Notes under the pieces: model-generated
Told to the model about the DNA's origin: nothing
Seen by the model: only the letters and a program-made list of their open reading frames with translations
Databases searched by the model: none
Source of the DNA: UBA2030 sp049969475
Lineage (GTDB): Bacteria; Bacteroidota; Bacteroidia; Bacteroidales; TTA-H9
Direction: 5' to 3'
Assembly (NCBI GenBank): GCA_049969475.1
Contig: JBMFOU010000010.1
Location: forward strand, 30,392 to 94,391
Length of the DNA: 64,000 nt
Shown here: in pieces, positions 42,783 through 51,616 of the stretch
Numbering within the stretch: the first letter of the stretch is position 1
Layout: each line of letters begins with the position of its first letter
Made by a program: the position numbers and the translations under genes

Positions 42783-43238
42783 TTACTCATCATAACGTTC
42801 CAAATCCCTTTTCTGGTCTCTTTGCTTTATCGTCTCTCTTTTATCATAGCTATGTTTACCGCGAGCCAGAGCTATTTCAAGTTTAGCCCATCCTTTTTCA
42901 TTGATATACAACCGGGTAGGTATTATAGTAAATCCCTTTTCTTTGACTTTTGTTTGTAACCTTTTTAACTCGCGCCGTGTAAGCAAAAGTTTTCTGGGGC
43001 GCTTAGGCTCATGATTAAAGTGAGTACCCCGCTCATATTCAGAAATATGCATATTTATTACCCACAACTCCTCCCCTTCAAAAGTGCAATAAGCGTCGGT
43101 CAGATTGGCTTTCCCGGCTCTGATAGACTTTATCTCTGTTCCTGTAAGCACAATTCCGGCAGTAAAAGTCTCTACCAGAAAATACTCAAAACCAGCTTTA
43201 CGATTTTTAATGTTTACTTCTTGGTTCCCTTTTCGCAT
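42783..43238 (-). CDS. smpB: SsrA-binding protein
   Basis: 151 aa from ATG 43238; the in-frame TTG at 43247 lies in the -7 box. OB-fold motifs: NRKAGFEYFLVETFTAGIVL, GTEIKSIRAGKANLTDAYC, HFNHEPKRPRKLLL, and the C-terminal tail RGKHSYDKRETIKQRDQKRD that folds into the mRNA channel. It delivers tmRNA to stalled ribosomes. Divergent from the carbamate kinase operon. Confidence 0.95.
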   Translation of the reverse strand: MRKGNQEVNIKNRKAGFEYFLVETFTAGIVLTGTEIKSIRAGKANLTDAYCTFEGEELWVINMHISEYERGTHFNHEPKRPRKLLLTRRELKRLQTKVKEKGFTIIPTRLYINEKGWAKLEIALARGKHSYDKRETIKQRDQKRDLERYDE

Positions 43239-43244
43239 AGACTG

Positions 43245-43273
43245 CAAAATTAGGAAATTGAATCTTCCGCAAA
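43245..43273 (-). promoter_or_regulatory. Promoter of smpB
   Basis: Minus-strand TTTG (43273-43270), 17-bp spacer, TAATTTTG (43252-43245), ending 6 bp before the ATG. Nearly back to back with the arcC promoter. Confidence 0.6.
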
Positions 43274-43277
43274 CGTT

Positions 43278-43308
43278 TTTGCTACTCAGATAAAAGTTTA
43301 TAGTTTTG
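43278..43308 (+). promoter_or_regulatory. Promoter of the arcC-OTC operon
   Basis: TTTG (43278-43281), 19-bp spacer, TAGTTTTG (43301-43308): a full match to the Bacteroidota consensus. The start site would be near 43313, giving a 5' leader of about 125 nt. Confidence 0.7.
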
Positions 43309-43332
43309 CAGCCTAAATATTAAACCGGTATC

Positions 43333-43393
43333 TTCCTTTTCGGAAAATTTAAAGGAACAAGGACAGATCGCAGCATTTGACCCTTGTTTTTTT
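43333..43393 (+). promoter_or_regulatory. Candidate transcription attenuator in the arcC leader
   Basis: Within the leader a 7-bp stem AACAAGG (43356-43362) / CCTTGTT (43382-43388) runs into TTTTTTT, like an intrinsic terminator. An alternative stem TTCCTTT (43333-43339) / AAAGGAA (43351-43357) overlaps its 5' arm by two bases. No upstream plus-strand gene needs a terminator here, since smpB is divergent. Confidence 0.45.
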
Positions 43394-43437
43394 GTTTTTC
43401 TGAAATTCAAAACTAAAAAATTGAAATTCAATAATTT

Positions 43438-44382
43438 ATGAAAAAACTAGCAGTTATTGCCTTTGGCGGAAACGCATTATTAAGAGGAGACCAAAAAGGA
43501 ACGATTGACGAACAAGAAGCCAATGTATACGAAACCTGCACCCATTTAGTACCTCTCATACGACAGGGTTTTGATATTGTTATTGGTCATGGGAACGGCC
43601 CTCAGGTTGGCAATGTGCTCTTACAACACCAAGCCGGAGAGAAACTTTATGGAATACCAGCCCAGCCCATCGATTTCTGTGTCGCCGAAACCCAGGGTTC
43701 CATCGGGTATATGATTGAGCAACAGTTGCGTAATGTACTCATTAAAGAAAACCTGGAAAGAGATATTCTTACCATCATCACCGAAGTCATCGTTGATAAG
43801 AACGATCCGGCATTTAAAAATCCCACAAAACCTGTAGGTCCTTTCTATACAAAAGAGCAGGCCGAAAAAATGGCTGCCGAAACGGGGGCCCAATTTCAGG
43901 AAGACCCAAGAGGCAGAGGTTGGCGCAAAGTAGTTGCCTCACCTCAACCATTGAAAATTAATAATGTAAAATCCATTGAAAAGCTCGCCCGCGACGGACA
44001 AATTATCATTGCAGTGGGTGGTGGGGGTATACCCGTTTTTTGGGTTGAACCCAACAAATTGCAAGGCATTGATGCGGTAATAGATAAAGATTTGGCATCC
44101 AGTCTACTAGCTGTAGAGATTAAAGCCGATATGTTTTTCATTTTAACAGATGTACCAAAAGCTTACATCAACTTCCGCCAGCCAGGCGAAAAAGCTTTGG
44201 ACCGAATAAGCGTCTCTGAGGCTAAACGATATCTTGCCGAGGGACATTTTGCCAATGGTAGTATGGCTCCCAAAATTAAAGCCTGCATTTACTTTTGCGA
44301 GCACGGCGGCAAAGAAGCCGTCATAACCATGGCTTCTGAATTAGGTAAACCCCACGCAGGAACAATTATTTATGCCGATTAA
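43438..44382 (+). CDS. arcC: Carbamate kinase
   Basis: 314 aa, full length. Amino-acid kinase fold signatures: AVIAFGGNALL (N-terminal Gly loop), VIGHGNGPQVGN, GIPAQPIDFCVAETQGSIGYM, VGGGGIPVF and DKDLASSLLA. It makes ATP from carbamoyl phosphate and ADP, the energy-yielding last step of arginine, citrulline or agmatine fermentation. Paired with an ornithine carbamoyltransferase 42 bp downstream. No arginine deiminase gene in view. Confidence 0.96.
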   Translation: MKKLAVIAFGGNALLRGDQKGTIDEQEANVYETCTHLVPLIRQGFDIVIGHGNGPQVGNVLLQHQAGEKLYGIPAQPIDFCVAETQGSIGYMIEQQLRNVLIKENLERDILTIITEVIVDKNDPAFKNPTKPVGPFYTKEQAEKMAAETGAQFQEDPRGRGWRKVVASPQPLKINNVKSIEKLARDGQIIIAVGGGGIPVFWVEPNKLQGIDAVIDKDLASSLLAVEIKADMFFILTDVPKAYINFRQPGEKALDRISVSEAKRYLAEGHFANGSMAPKIKACIYFCEHGGKEAVITMASELGKPHAGTIIYAD

Positions 44383-44424
44383 GATTTTATCATAAACCTT
44401 TAAAAACTTATAGGAGAATTAGTT

Positions 44425-45426
44425 ATGGCATTCAACCTAAGAAATAGAAGTTTTCTGAAACTTCTTGATTTCACCCCTGAAGAAATCAAGTTTTTGCTTG
44501 ACCTGGCTATAGAGCTTAAAAAGGCCAAATATGCCGGAACAGAGCAACAACGCTTAAAAGGCAAAAACATCGTTTTGCTTTTCGAAAAAGACAGCACGCG
44601 CACGCGATGTGCATTCGAAGTAGCTGCGCTTGACCAGGGAGCACATGTAACCTATATTGGGCCTTCGGGTTCGCAGATGGGTAAAAAAGAATCGATGAAA
44701 GATACTGCACGGGTGCTGGGTCGTATGTACGATGGAATTGAATATCGCGGATATTCGCAGGAAATTGTGGAAACTTTGGCCCAATATGCCGGTGTACCTG
44801 TGTGGAATGGACTCACCAATGAATTCCACCCCACCCAGATCCTGGCCGACTTTATGACTATGATGGAACACAGCGATAAGCCCTTGCATCAGATTTCTTT
44901 TGCCTACTGTGGTGATGCCCGCAACAATATGGGGAACTCCCTTATGGTGGGTGCTGCCAAAATGGGCATGGATTTCCGCGCCGTGGCTCCCAAATCGTTG
45001 TGGCCCAACGAAGAATTGGTGAATAAATGCCGCGAAATTGCCAGGGAAACCGGAGCTAAGATTACGCTGACGGAAAGCGTGGATGAAGGAGTCAAAGGGG
45101 TTGATTTTCTGTACACCGACGTTTGGGTTTCCATGGGCGAACCGGCTGAGGCGTGGGCAGAGCGTATTAAGCTGCTGAAACCGTATCAGGTAAACATGGA
45201 AATGGTGAAAAAGACGGGCAACCCCAAAGTTAAATTCCTCCACTGCCTGCCTTCTTTCCACAATCGTGAAACCACCATTGGCGAAGAGATTTACCAAAAG
45301 TTCGGTCTCGAAGCCATGGAAGTAACCGATGAAGTATTTGAATCGCCTATGTCTGTGGTATTCGACGAAGCAGAAAATCGATTGCACACCATCAAGGCCG
45401 TCATGGTTGCCACCTTGGGTATGTAA
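44425..45426 (+). CDS. Ornithine carbamoyltransferase (catabolic context)
   Basis: 333 aa, full length. Carbamoyl-phosphate loop STRTR at 57-61, HPTQ at 135-138, and HCLP near 270; DVWVSMGE fits ornithine rather than putrescine carbamoyltransferases. Next to carbamate kinase it probably runs in the citrulline to ornithine plus carbamoyl phosphate direction (arcB role), though argF use cannot be excluded. Shares the arcC promoter; ends before the hairpin at 45459-45500. Confidence 0.94.
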   Translation: MAFNLRNRSFLKLLDFTPEEIKFLLDLAIELKKAKYAGTEQQRLKGKNIVLLFEKDSTRTRCAFEVAALDQGAHVTYIGPSGSQMGKKESMKDTARVLGRMYDGIEYRGYSQEIVETLAQYAGVPVWNGLTNEFHPTQILADFMTMMEHSDKPLHQISFAYCGDARNNMGNSLMVGAAKMGMDFRAVAPKSLWPNEELVNKCREIARETGAKITLTESVDEGVKGVDFLYTDVWVSMGEPAEAWAERIKLLKPYQVNMEMVKKTGNPKVKFLHCLPSFHNRETTIGEEIYQKFGLEAMEVTDEVFESPMSVVFDEAENRLHTIKAVMVATLGM

Positions 45427-45458
45427 TTGAAATCCACCAGACAAACATTAAATGCTAT

Positions 45459-45500
45459 AAAAAAATCACCCCCGATGCCTGGAATCTAGGCCGGGGGTGA
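45459..45500 (-). terminator. Bidirectional terminator between OTC and GH92 genes
   Basis: 9-bp stem TCACCCCCG (45466-45474) / CGGGGGTGA (45492-45500). On the minus strand it is followed by seven T (A run 45459-45465), ending the GH92 transcript; on the plus strand the tail is weaker. Confidence 0.85.
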
Positions 45501-45523
45501 AATGTTTCTTCCAGAGAAGACTT

Positions 45524-48049
45524 TCACTGACGTATGAATCTTGCTTCCAAGGCAGGACTCTTGCTTCCATCAGATTTTACAGCACAAGCCCTTATTAAGG
45601 TGTTTTTTTCTATTTCTATAGGTCTACGATACAAGGGGCTTTCAAGCCCTGGCTCACTTCCATCGGTTGTAAAATGAATCTTTACCTGAGGATCGGGATG
45701 TAAAATACTGACCGAAATTTTACCTGTAAATAAACTATCATTAGGTTGAACGACGGGTACGGCAGGTATTACTTCTTCCATAATACGGGCAAAGGGGCGA
45801 TCGTCGGGTCGGGAACCGTAAGTCTTGACTGCTTTATCACTCATTGCAAATACTAATTCTTTCCCCGATTCAAGAGCAAAATGGCTGATCCAGCTTCGGG
45901 TATATGGCACTCCATCAAGCTGGGCCGAACGAATGTAAATATTAGAATTCCCGACGTTTTCTGCACGGATTGCAAAGGTTTTCCCATTTTCTAAATGTAT
46001 CTCGGCTTTACTAAACAAAGGCGACCCAAAAACATATACATCTGAAGCCGGAGTAACCGGATAGATACCTAAAGCACTCATCACAAACCAGGCCGACATC
46101 TGACCACAGTCTTCGTTGCCGATAAGACCGTCGGGACAAGCCGTATAAAACTCATCCATGATTCGGCGAACCATTTGCTGGGTCTTCCATGCCTGTCCGG
46201 CATAGGCGTATAGATAAGCAATATGATGGCTGGGCTCATTTCCATGGGCATATTGTCCAATAAGGCCCGTGATATCAGGAAGATCTCTTCCTTTTTTGGG
46301 TGATTCGGTAGTAAAGAGTTGATCGAGTTTGCGTACAAAGGCCTCATCACCCCCCATCATTTCCATGTATGTATTCAAATCGTGAGGAACGTAGAAAGTA
46401 TATTGCCAGCTATTGGCCTCGGTAAACTCGTGACTGACTTCTACCGGATCGAAAGGACTTAGAAAACCTCCGTTCACGCGGGGACGCATAAACCCAACCG
46501 AAGGGTCGAATACATTTTTGTAGTATTGAGCCCGGTGAATAAATTCCCGGTAAATATCTGTCTTACCCATGGCAGCTGCCATTTGGGCAATGCACCAATC
46601 ATCGAAGGCATATTCAAGGGTTTTACTTACGGTTTCCTGGTCACGGCCTACAGGTATGTATCCCAATTGTTTATACCAACGCAATCCAAAATGATCCTGA
46701 TGGGCACTGTGCACCATAGCTTCAAGCGCCAGGCCGGCATCCCACTGGTTGATGCCTTTAAGAAAAGCATCGGCAATGACCGGAATACTATGATAGCCAA
46801 TCATGCACCAGGTCTCGTTAGCTGAAAGCTCCCACACTGGTAGCATCCCTCCATCGGTATATTGGGCCAAAAAAGTTCGTATGATATCGTTGGTACGTTC
46901 TTTTTGCACCAAAGTAAACAAAGGATGCAGCGTTCGATAAGTGTCCCAAAGGGAGAAAACCGTAAGGTAAGTGAATCCTTTAGCCTTGTGCACCTGGAGA
47001 TCGCGGCCCCGGTAAAGGCTGTCTACATCCATATAAACATTGGGTGCCAGGAAAGTATGATAAAGTGCAGTATAAAACTTAATCCGGTCAATAACTGAGC
47101 CTCCCTCCACTACAATACGGTTTAGTTCTTTCTCCCAGGCTTCATCTGCCTGATTCACAATTTCTTCAAAATTCCATCCAGGTATTTCGGCTTCCAGATT
47201 TTTACGGGCACCCTCTATACTTACAGCCGATAGACCTACTTTTACCAGCACCGGGCTTTTATCCTGATTATCAAATTCAAACCAGCCTTTTATGTTTTTG
47301 CCCTCAGCTTTCCTGAGGCCTGTTTCTGGCTTATCGTCGATGGCAATGCCATAGGATAGGAAGGGTCGTGAAAAACGGGCCACAAAATAAACATGCTGGT
47401 CAGCGGCCCAGTACTTCGAACGCCTATATCCTGCCACCTCGTTTTCACCAATAATTTCCAGACCACTGTTTAACACCTCATCCCGGTGCGTTAGATCAAT
47501 GAGCAAACGGACTATTTTATCTCCAGAAAATTGATATTTATGAAAACCTACTCGTGCAGTTGCCGTAAGCTCAACCTCGATAGAACCTTTATCGAGTTTT
47601 ACTCGATAATAGCCAGGCCTTGCCTCCTCATTTTCATGCTTAAAAGGTAATGCGTAACCCTTCGCCAGATGGTCAGGCCATCCATTATTCAGATTCAATT
47701 TACCCACCTGCGGAACTATGAGTATATCTCCATAATCGCTGCAACCTGTTCCGCTCAGATGGGTATGACTAAATCCCAAAATAAGACTGTCAGAATAATG
47801 ATAGCCACTGCATCCATCCCAGCCTGTAAGGCGCGTATCGGGGCTAAGCTGTACCATTCCAAAAGGCACAGTGGCCCCGGGAAAAGTATGCCCATGACCT
47901 CCTGTGCCAATAAAAGGATCTACGTAATCGGTAAGCCGGTCGAAGGATTTGCCTTCAAAACGTTCGCTGCAAGTTTTTTTTTCCTGCTTTTGTGCACAGT
48001 TCATGAGGAAGAGCGCTAAAATTCCTCCAATAAAAAGCCTGATTTTCAT
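45524..48049 (-). CDS. GH92 family alpha-mannosidase lipoprotein
   Basis: 841 aa. Lipobox ALFLMNC gives a lipid anchor. The GH92 N-terminal motif is clear: YVDPFIGTGGHGHTFPGATV, PFGMVQLSPDT, then SHTHLSGTGCSDYGD; the (alpha/alpha)6 domain follows with GNEPSHHIAYLYAYAGQ and GNEDCGQMSAW. An extra C-terminal module (about 765-841, IHFTTDGSEPGLESPLYRRP) resembles chitobiase C-terminal domains. Family members are Ca2+-dependent exo-alpha-mannosidases acting on N-glycans or mannans; linkage unknown. 30 bp after the C69 dipeptidase gene. Confidence 0.94.
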   Translation of the reverse strand: MKIRLFIGGILALFLMNCAQKQEKKTCSERFEGKSFDRLTDYVDPFIGTGGHGHTFPGATVPFGMVQLSPDTRLTGWDGCSGYHYSDSLILGFSHTHLSGTGCSDYGDILIVPQVGKLNLNNGWPDHLAKGYALPFKHENEEARPGYYRVKLDKGSIEVELTATARVGFHKYQFSGDKIVRLLIDLTHRDEVLNSGLEIIGENEVAGYRRSKYWAADQHVYFVARFSRPFLSYGIAIDDKPETGLRKAEGKNIKGWFEFDNQDKSPVLVKVGLSAVSIEGARKNLEAEIPGWNFEEIVNQADEAWEKELNRIVVEGGSVIDRIKFYTALYHTFLAPNVYMDVDSLYRGRDLQVHKAKGFTYLTVFSLWDTYRTLHPLFTLVQKERTNDIIRTFLAQYTDGGMLPVWELSANETWCMIGYHSIPVIADAFLKGINQWDAGLALEAMVHSAHQDHFGLRWYKQLGYIPVGRDQETVSKTLEYAFDDWCIAQMAAAMGKTDIYREFIHRAQYYKNVFDPSVGFMRPRVNGGFLSPFDPVEVSHEFTEANSWQYTFYVPHDLNTYMEMMGGDEAFVRKLDQLFTTESPKKGRDLPDITGLIGQYAHGNEPSHHIAYLYAYAGQAWKTQQMVRRIMDEFYTACPDGLIGNEDCGQMSAWFVMSALGIYPVTPASDVYVFGSPLFSKAEIHLENGKTFAIRAENVGNSNIYIRSAQLDGVPYTRSWISHFALESGKELVFAMSDKAVKTYGSRPDDRPFARIMEEVIPAVPVVQPNDSLFTGKISVSILHPDPQVKIHFTTDGSEPGLESPLYRRPIEIEKNTLIRACAVKSDGSKSPALEARFIRQ

Positions 48050-48079
48050 TGGTTTGTTTATTTGGGTTCAAGCGGGAGA

Positions 48080-49627
48080 TTATTTGTTGGGTAATGTTAT
48101 CTGGCGTGGATCTTGGATAGTTGGGGCCAACGGAACAATGCTTTCCTGCACTTCGGGTAATCCTTCTCTTTTTTCCAGATCTTCGGTTAGCCTTTTCCAT
48201 GCATCTACACAGAATTTCCACAAATTATTCAATGCCGAGTCAGCATCCGCTTTGTATTGGACGAGTGAATTGCGTTGTAATTCATAAAACATTTGGATGT
48301 TGAGCCTGGACATTTCCTGGGCATTTTTCCAGGTTTCCCTTCCCAGGTTTTTATAGTTAACATCGATGAGATGAGCATCCCGTTCAAACTTCCAGTAATC
48401 AAGTTTAGGGAAGTCCTCCCTGGGATTTTTCGCTGGCTTCAAGTGATTTTGCAAGGCAAAAGTATAATCTTGAGAAGCCATTCCCTGGGGCATTTCTTTC
48501 ATACCCACCATCAAGGGTACAAAAGCATGAGAGCAGGGTCGCATGGGGGACAGCCATAGCACATTAGCTAATTCGCGAGGCAAGCCACTTTGCAAATGGG
48601 CCACCATTCCATAGCGGGTATATTTTGCGCAAATGCTGCCTGGGTCCGCGTCATGGGGATTAGAAATTTTTTCGCTGAGCTCAGCTTCGAGCTCACTTCC
48701 TTCATAATGATTGCTCAAAACTTGCATCATCTTTTCTAAGGTAACTGGTTCACGGGGTGTTAAAATCCAGGGGAAATCCTCTTTGAGTTCAAATTTTCGG
48801 TCAGCCATCAGATTCACTCCCGCCCACATTCGGCCCACGTTAACCATATGTTCCAGGCTCTCTTTCGAGGCATAAGCTTTTCTAAAATTGAAAGGTCCAT
48901 CGGCCGGATTATACCAGCCCCGTTGGATGGCATATTCAATAAGCCCCGGACTCGTTATAACATTTTGATGATCGGCAGTATCGAAAGTAGTAATGGTGTA
49001 ATAATTGGGTATTACAGCTATGGCATCATCAGGAATACGAAGGGCCACAAAGTGCTTTCCATAAACCACGGAAAGCATCCATGCTTCATTCGGATCTGCT
49101 ATTATATAGGTGCGTCCAGATGAATTGTATCCCTTCTCAAGGATGAGCTTTTGGGCAATTTCAACTGCATGTCGGGCCGAGGTAGCCTGGCGTGCCATAG
49201 CATTTCTGAGTTCCCAGGTAATGCCTGCTCCTGTGAGTTGGGGTTTATCTTCCCGCGAGGGACATGCATCGGAAACAATTACCACTCCGTGTTCATTCAT
49301 GTAGCTATCGCTAAAAGGCATTCCCGGCATCTCCAGCCACAGATAAGCCACATTGCCTTCAGATAAAGTCTTTCCACTCTTTTCCTCCTTTTTACTTTTC
49401 TGAGACACCTGTTTAACGATCTCGGAGGCAGGCACCTGATAGATGTTGAAATAAATGTCCATCCCTTCAGCATAATCATCCTCATTGTGTGCCAGCATTA
49501 CTGATCCATCCACTGTTGCTTTTTTCCCGGCAACCACCGTAAAGCAATTGAATTCCGACTGAGCCTGAACGGATAGCCCTGCCAGTAGCCATGTAAAAAC
49601 AAACCAAAGTTTCAATTTGCTATTCAT
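48080..49627 (-). CDS. Peptidase family C69 dipeptidase
   Basis: 515 aa. Signal peptide (FVFTWLLAGLSVQAQS) followed by the N-terminal-nucleophile Cys in EFNCFTVVAGKKATVDGSVM, so processing should expose Cys28 or a nearby Cys. Further family signatures are AHNEDD, YMNEHGVVIVSDAC and RNAMARQATSARHAV. A dipeptidase of the PepD type, here probably periplasmic. First gene of a pair with the GH92 enzyme, suggesting glycoprotein use (inference). Confidence 0.9.
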   Translation of the reverse strand: MNSKLKLWFVFTWLLAGLSVQAQSEFNCFTVVAGKKATVDGSVMLAHNEDDYAEGMDIYFNIYQVPASEIVKQVSQKSKKEEKSGKTLSEGNVAYLWLEMPGMPFSDSYMNEHGVVIVSDACPSREDKPQLTGAGITWELRNAMARQATSARHAVEIAQKLILEKGYNSSGRTYIIADPNEAWMLSVVYGKHFVALRIPDDAIAVIPNYYTITTFDTADHQNVITSPGLIEYAIQRGWYNPADGPFNFRKAYASKESLEHMVNVGRMWAGVNLMADRKFELKEDFPWILTPREPVTLEKMMQVLSNHYEGSELEAELSEKISNPHDADPGSICAKYTRYGMVAHLQSGLPRELANVLWLSPMRPCSHAFVPLMVGMKEMPQGMASQDYTFALQNHLKPAKNPREDFPKLDYWKFERDAHLIDVNYKNLGRETWKNAQEMSRLNIQMFYELQRNSLVQYKADADSALNNLWKFCVDAWKRLTEDLEKREGLPEVQESIVPLAPTIQDPRQITLPNK

Positions 49628-49757
49628 ATTTCTGTAAAAATTTTAAAAATTGATGGCTAAATTAAAAAACTCCACACACTTAAGGACCGCCATTGGGTAA
49701 AATTTCCTTAGTATTGCGATGTGGGACTTCTTTACTTAAAGGCTTAAACCTTGTAAT

Positions 49758-49765
49758 TATCTTTG
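49758..49765 (+). promoter_or_regulatory. -7 box of the DUF2721-MTA deaminase-rimO run
   Basis: TATCTTTG, matching TAnnTTTG, ends 20 bp before ATG 49786; it rules out the upstream in-frame ATG at 49693. Confidence 0.6.
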
Positions 49766-49785
49766 CAAACTTAAAAAACAACGAG

Positions 49786-50274
49786 ATGCTAGAATTAAAT
49801 TCTGTCGACCTCATACAGGCCATGCTTGCCCCAGGGCTTATGATTTCTGCCTGTGGTTTGTTGCTACTCGGCATTCACAACAAATATGGAATTGTGGTTG
49901 GTAGAATAAGAGCCCTTGAAGAAGAAAAAAGGCGTTTGATTCCCGGCTATTTTGCCAGAAGCCTCGATGAGTTTCAATTACAAAGAATGAATTCCATTCG
50001 CCTTCAGGTAGGAAAATTTGAATATCGACTTAAACTCATTCGGAATACCGTATTTTTCTATACCATTGCAGTGGCCTTGTTTGTGTTGAGCAGTTTGTTT
50101 ATAGGTATTAGCCAAATTATTAATTCTGAGGTAGCTCAGCCTACCGCATTGATTTTGTTTCTATTAGGAATGATCAGTGTTTTCACTGGAATTATTCATG
50201 CGGCCAAGGAAGTATGGAAGGGTTACGAAATCGTCAAAATAGAAGTGAAAGAAAGCGAATATGACGAGCAATAA
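49786..50274 (+). CDS. DUF2721 family membrane protein
   Basis: 162 aa from ATG 49786. Three hydrophobic segments: MLAPGLMISACGLLLLGI at the N-terminus, then VFFYTIAVALFVLSSLFIGI and ALILFLLGMISVFTGII, with a charged helix between (RIRALEEEKRRLI). Matches the DUF2721 family; function unknown. Its last 14 bp overlap the next gene, so translation is probably coupled. Confidence 0.8.
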   Translation: MLELNSVDLIQAMLAPGLMISACGLLLLGIHNKYGIVVGRIRALEEEKRRLIPGYFARSLDEFQLQRMNSIRLQVGKFEYRLKLIRNTVFFYTIAVALFVLSSLFIGISQIINSEVAQPTALILFLLGMISVFTGIIHAAKEVWKGYEIVKIEVKESEYDEQ

Positions 50275-51616
50275 GCCGCACCGATTACTTATTCGCGATG
50301 GACTGCTTATCACCATGGGCGATAAGCCAGCCGTTTTGCCTCATCACGATATAGGTATTGAAGGAGATACAATTGCTTTCATTCGACCCACCACTTTGGA
50401 TCAGGAGGATGAATGGGATGAAGTGGTGGAGGCAAACAATATGGCGGTCATGCCGGGCTTTATTAATTGCCATACGCATGCAGCCATGTCGCTCATGCGG
50501 GGTTTTGCCGACGACCTACCCCTGAAGAAATGGCTTGAGAACTATATCTGGCCCTCTGAAGCAGCATTCATGAATCGAGAAAATGTGGCACTGGGAACCC
50601 GTCTGGCTCTGCTTGAGATGATTTCGGCAGGCACGGTCATGTTTGCCGACATGTATTTTTTCGAAGATGAAGTTGCCCTTGCATGCAAAGAAGCCGGAGT
50701 ACGGGTATTGTTAGGCGAGGGAATACTTGATTTCAAGACGCCTCATTTCAATCATCCGGAGGATGCCATTGCATTCACCCGTTCACTTGCAAAGGAATAT
50801 AGCGCTGATCCATTAATACGTGTGGCGTATGCACCCCATGCTGTTTATACCTGTTCTCCTCAATATCTTAGGAAAATCTCCAGCCTTTCAGAACAGGACA
50901 ACCTTCCTGTGCACATTCACCTGGCCGAGACCTCGCAGGAGGTGGCGGAATGTATTCAGGCTTTGGGTGCGCACCCTATCGATCATCTCCGCCAAATGGG
51001 CCTTCTCAACCCAAGACTGATCGCCGCACACATGGTCCATCTAGGATCGGAATATTACCCTTTGCTTAGTGAGGCAGGCGTTCGTATTGCACACAATCCC
51101 TCTGCCAACCTGAAGTTGGCCTCGGGTTTTGCACCGGTGCAGGATTACCTTAAAAATAATGTAACAGTGGGTTTTGGTACCGATGGACCGGCTTCCAATA
51201 ATAATCTGGCTCTACCCATAGAGTGGAGACACAGCTCACTTATTACCAAAATGCTTACCCAAAATCCTGAAGCCATGGATGCCTTTACTTCACTTTATTT
51301 AGCAACGACTGGCGGAGCCAAGGTCCTGGGCGCCGAGGCCTACACCGGTTCGCTCGAAGTAGGCAAAGCAGCTGACATGATTCTTATCTCTTTGGATAAG
51401 CCGCATCTTCAACCTATTTACAACATATACTCTACCCTGGCCTACAGCATGCATCCCACCGATGTGGATACGGTAATTATTCATGGGAAAATCATCATGC
51501 GACACCGCAACATCCTAACTCTCGACAGAGAAAAAATTATGGCTGGGGTCAGGCAGGTTGAACGTCGCATCGCCCATTATTTTCATCTTAACAACAGCAA
51601 GAATGGCAAAGCATAA
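50261..51616 (+). CDS. Amidohydrolase, probable S-methylthioadenosine/S-adenosylhomocysteine deaminase
   Basis: 451 aa. Metal ligands of the TRZ/ATZ group of amidohydrolases: NCHTHAAMSLMRGFADD, VHIHLAETSQE, IAAHMVHL and FGTDGPASNNN. The overall length and RGFADDLPLKKWLENYIWP match MtaD-type enzymes that turn MTA into methylthioinosine and SAH into S-inosylhomocysteine. Other aminohydrolase substrates (guanine, 8-oxoguanine) are possible. It overlaps DUF2721 and rimO by 14 bp each. Confidence 0.87.
   Translation: MTSNKPHRLLIRDGLLITMGDKPAVLPHHDIGIEGDTIAFIRPTTLDQEDEWDEVVEANNMAVMPGFINCHTHAAMSLMRGFADDLPLKKWLENYIWPSEAAFMNRENVALGTRLALLEMISAGTVMFADMYFFEDEVALACKEAGVRVLLGEGILDFKTPHFNHPEDAIAFTRSLAKEYSADPLIRVAYAPHAVYTCSPQYLRKISSLSEQDNLPVHIHLAETSQEVAECIQALGAHPIDHLRQMGLLNPRLIAAHMVHLGSEYYPLLSEAGVRIAHNPSANLKLASGFAPVQDYLKNNVTVGFGTDGPASNNNLALPIEWRHSSLITKMLTQNPEAMDAFTSLYLATTGGAKVLGAEAYTGSLEVGKAADMILISLDKPHLQPIYNIYSTLAYSMHPTDVDTVIIHGKIIMRHRNILTLDREKIMAGVRQVERRIAHYFHLNNSKNGKA

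Noticed and set aside
44554..45444. 296-codon minus-strand open frame opposite the ornithine carbamoyltransferase gene
   Set aside because: It lies almost wholly within a gene with intact catalytic motifs and its translation (His- and Phe-rich) matches no family I know; antisense shadow.
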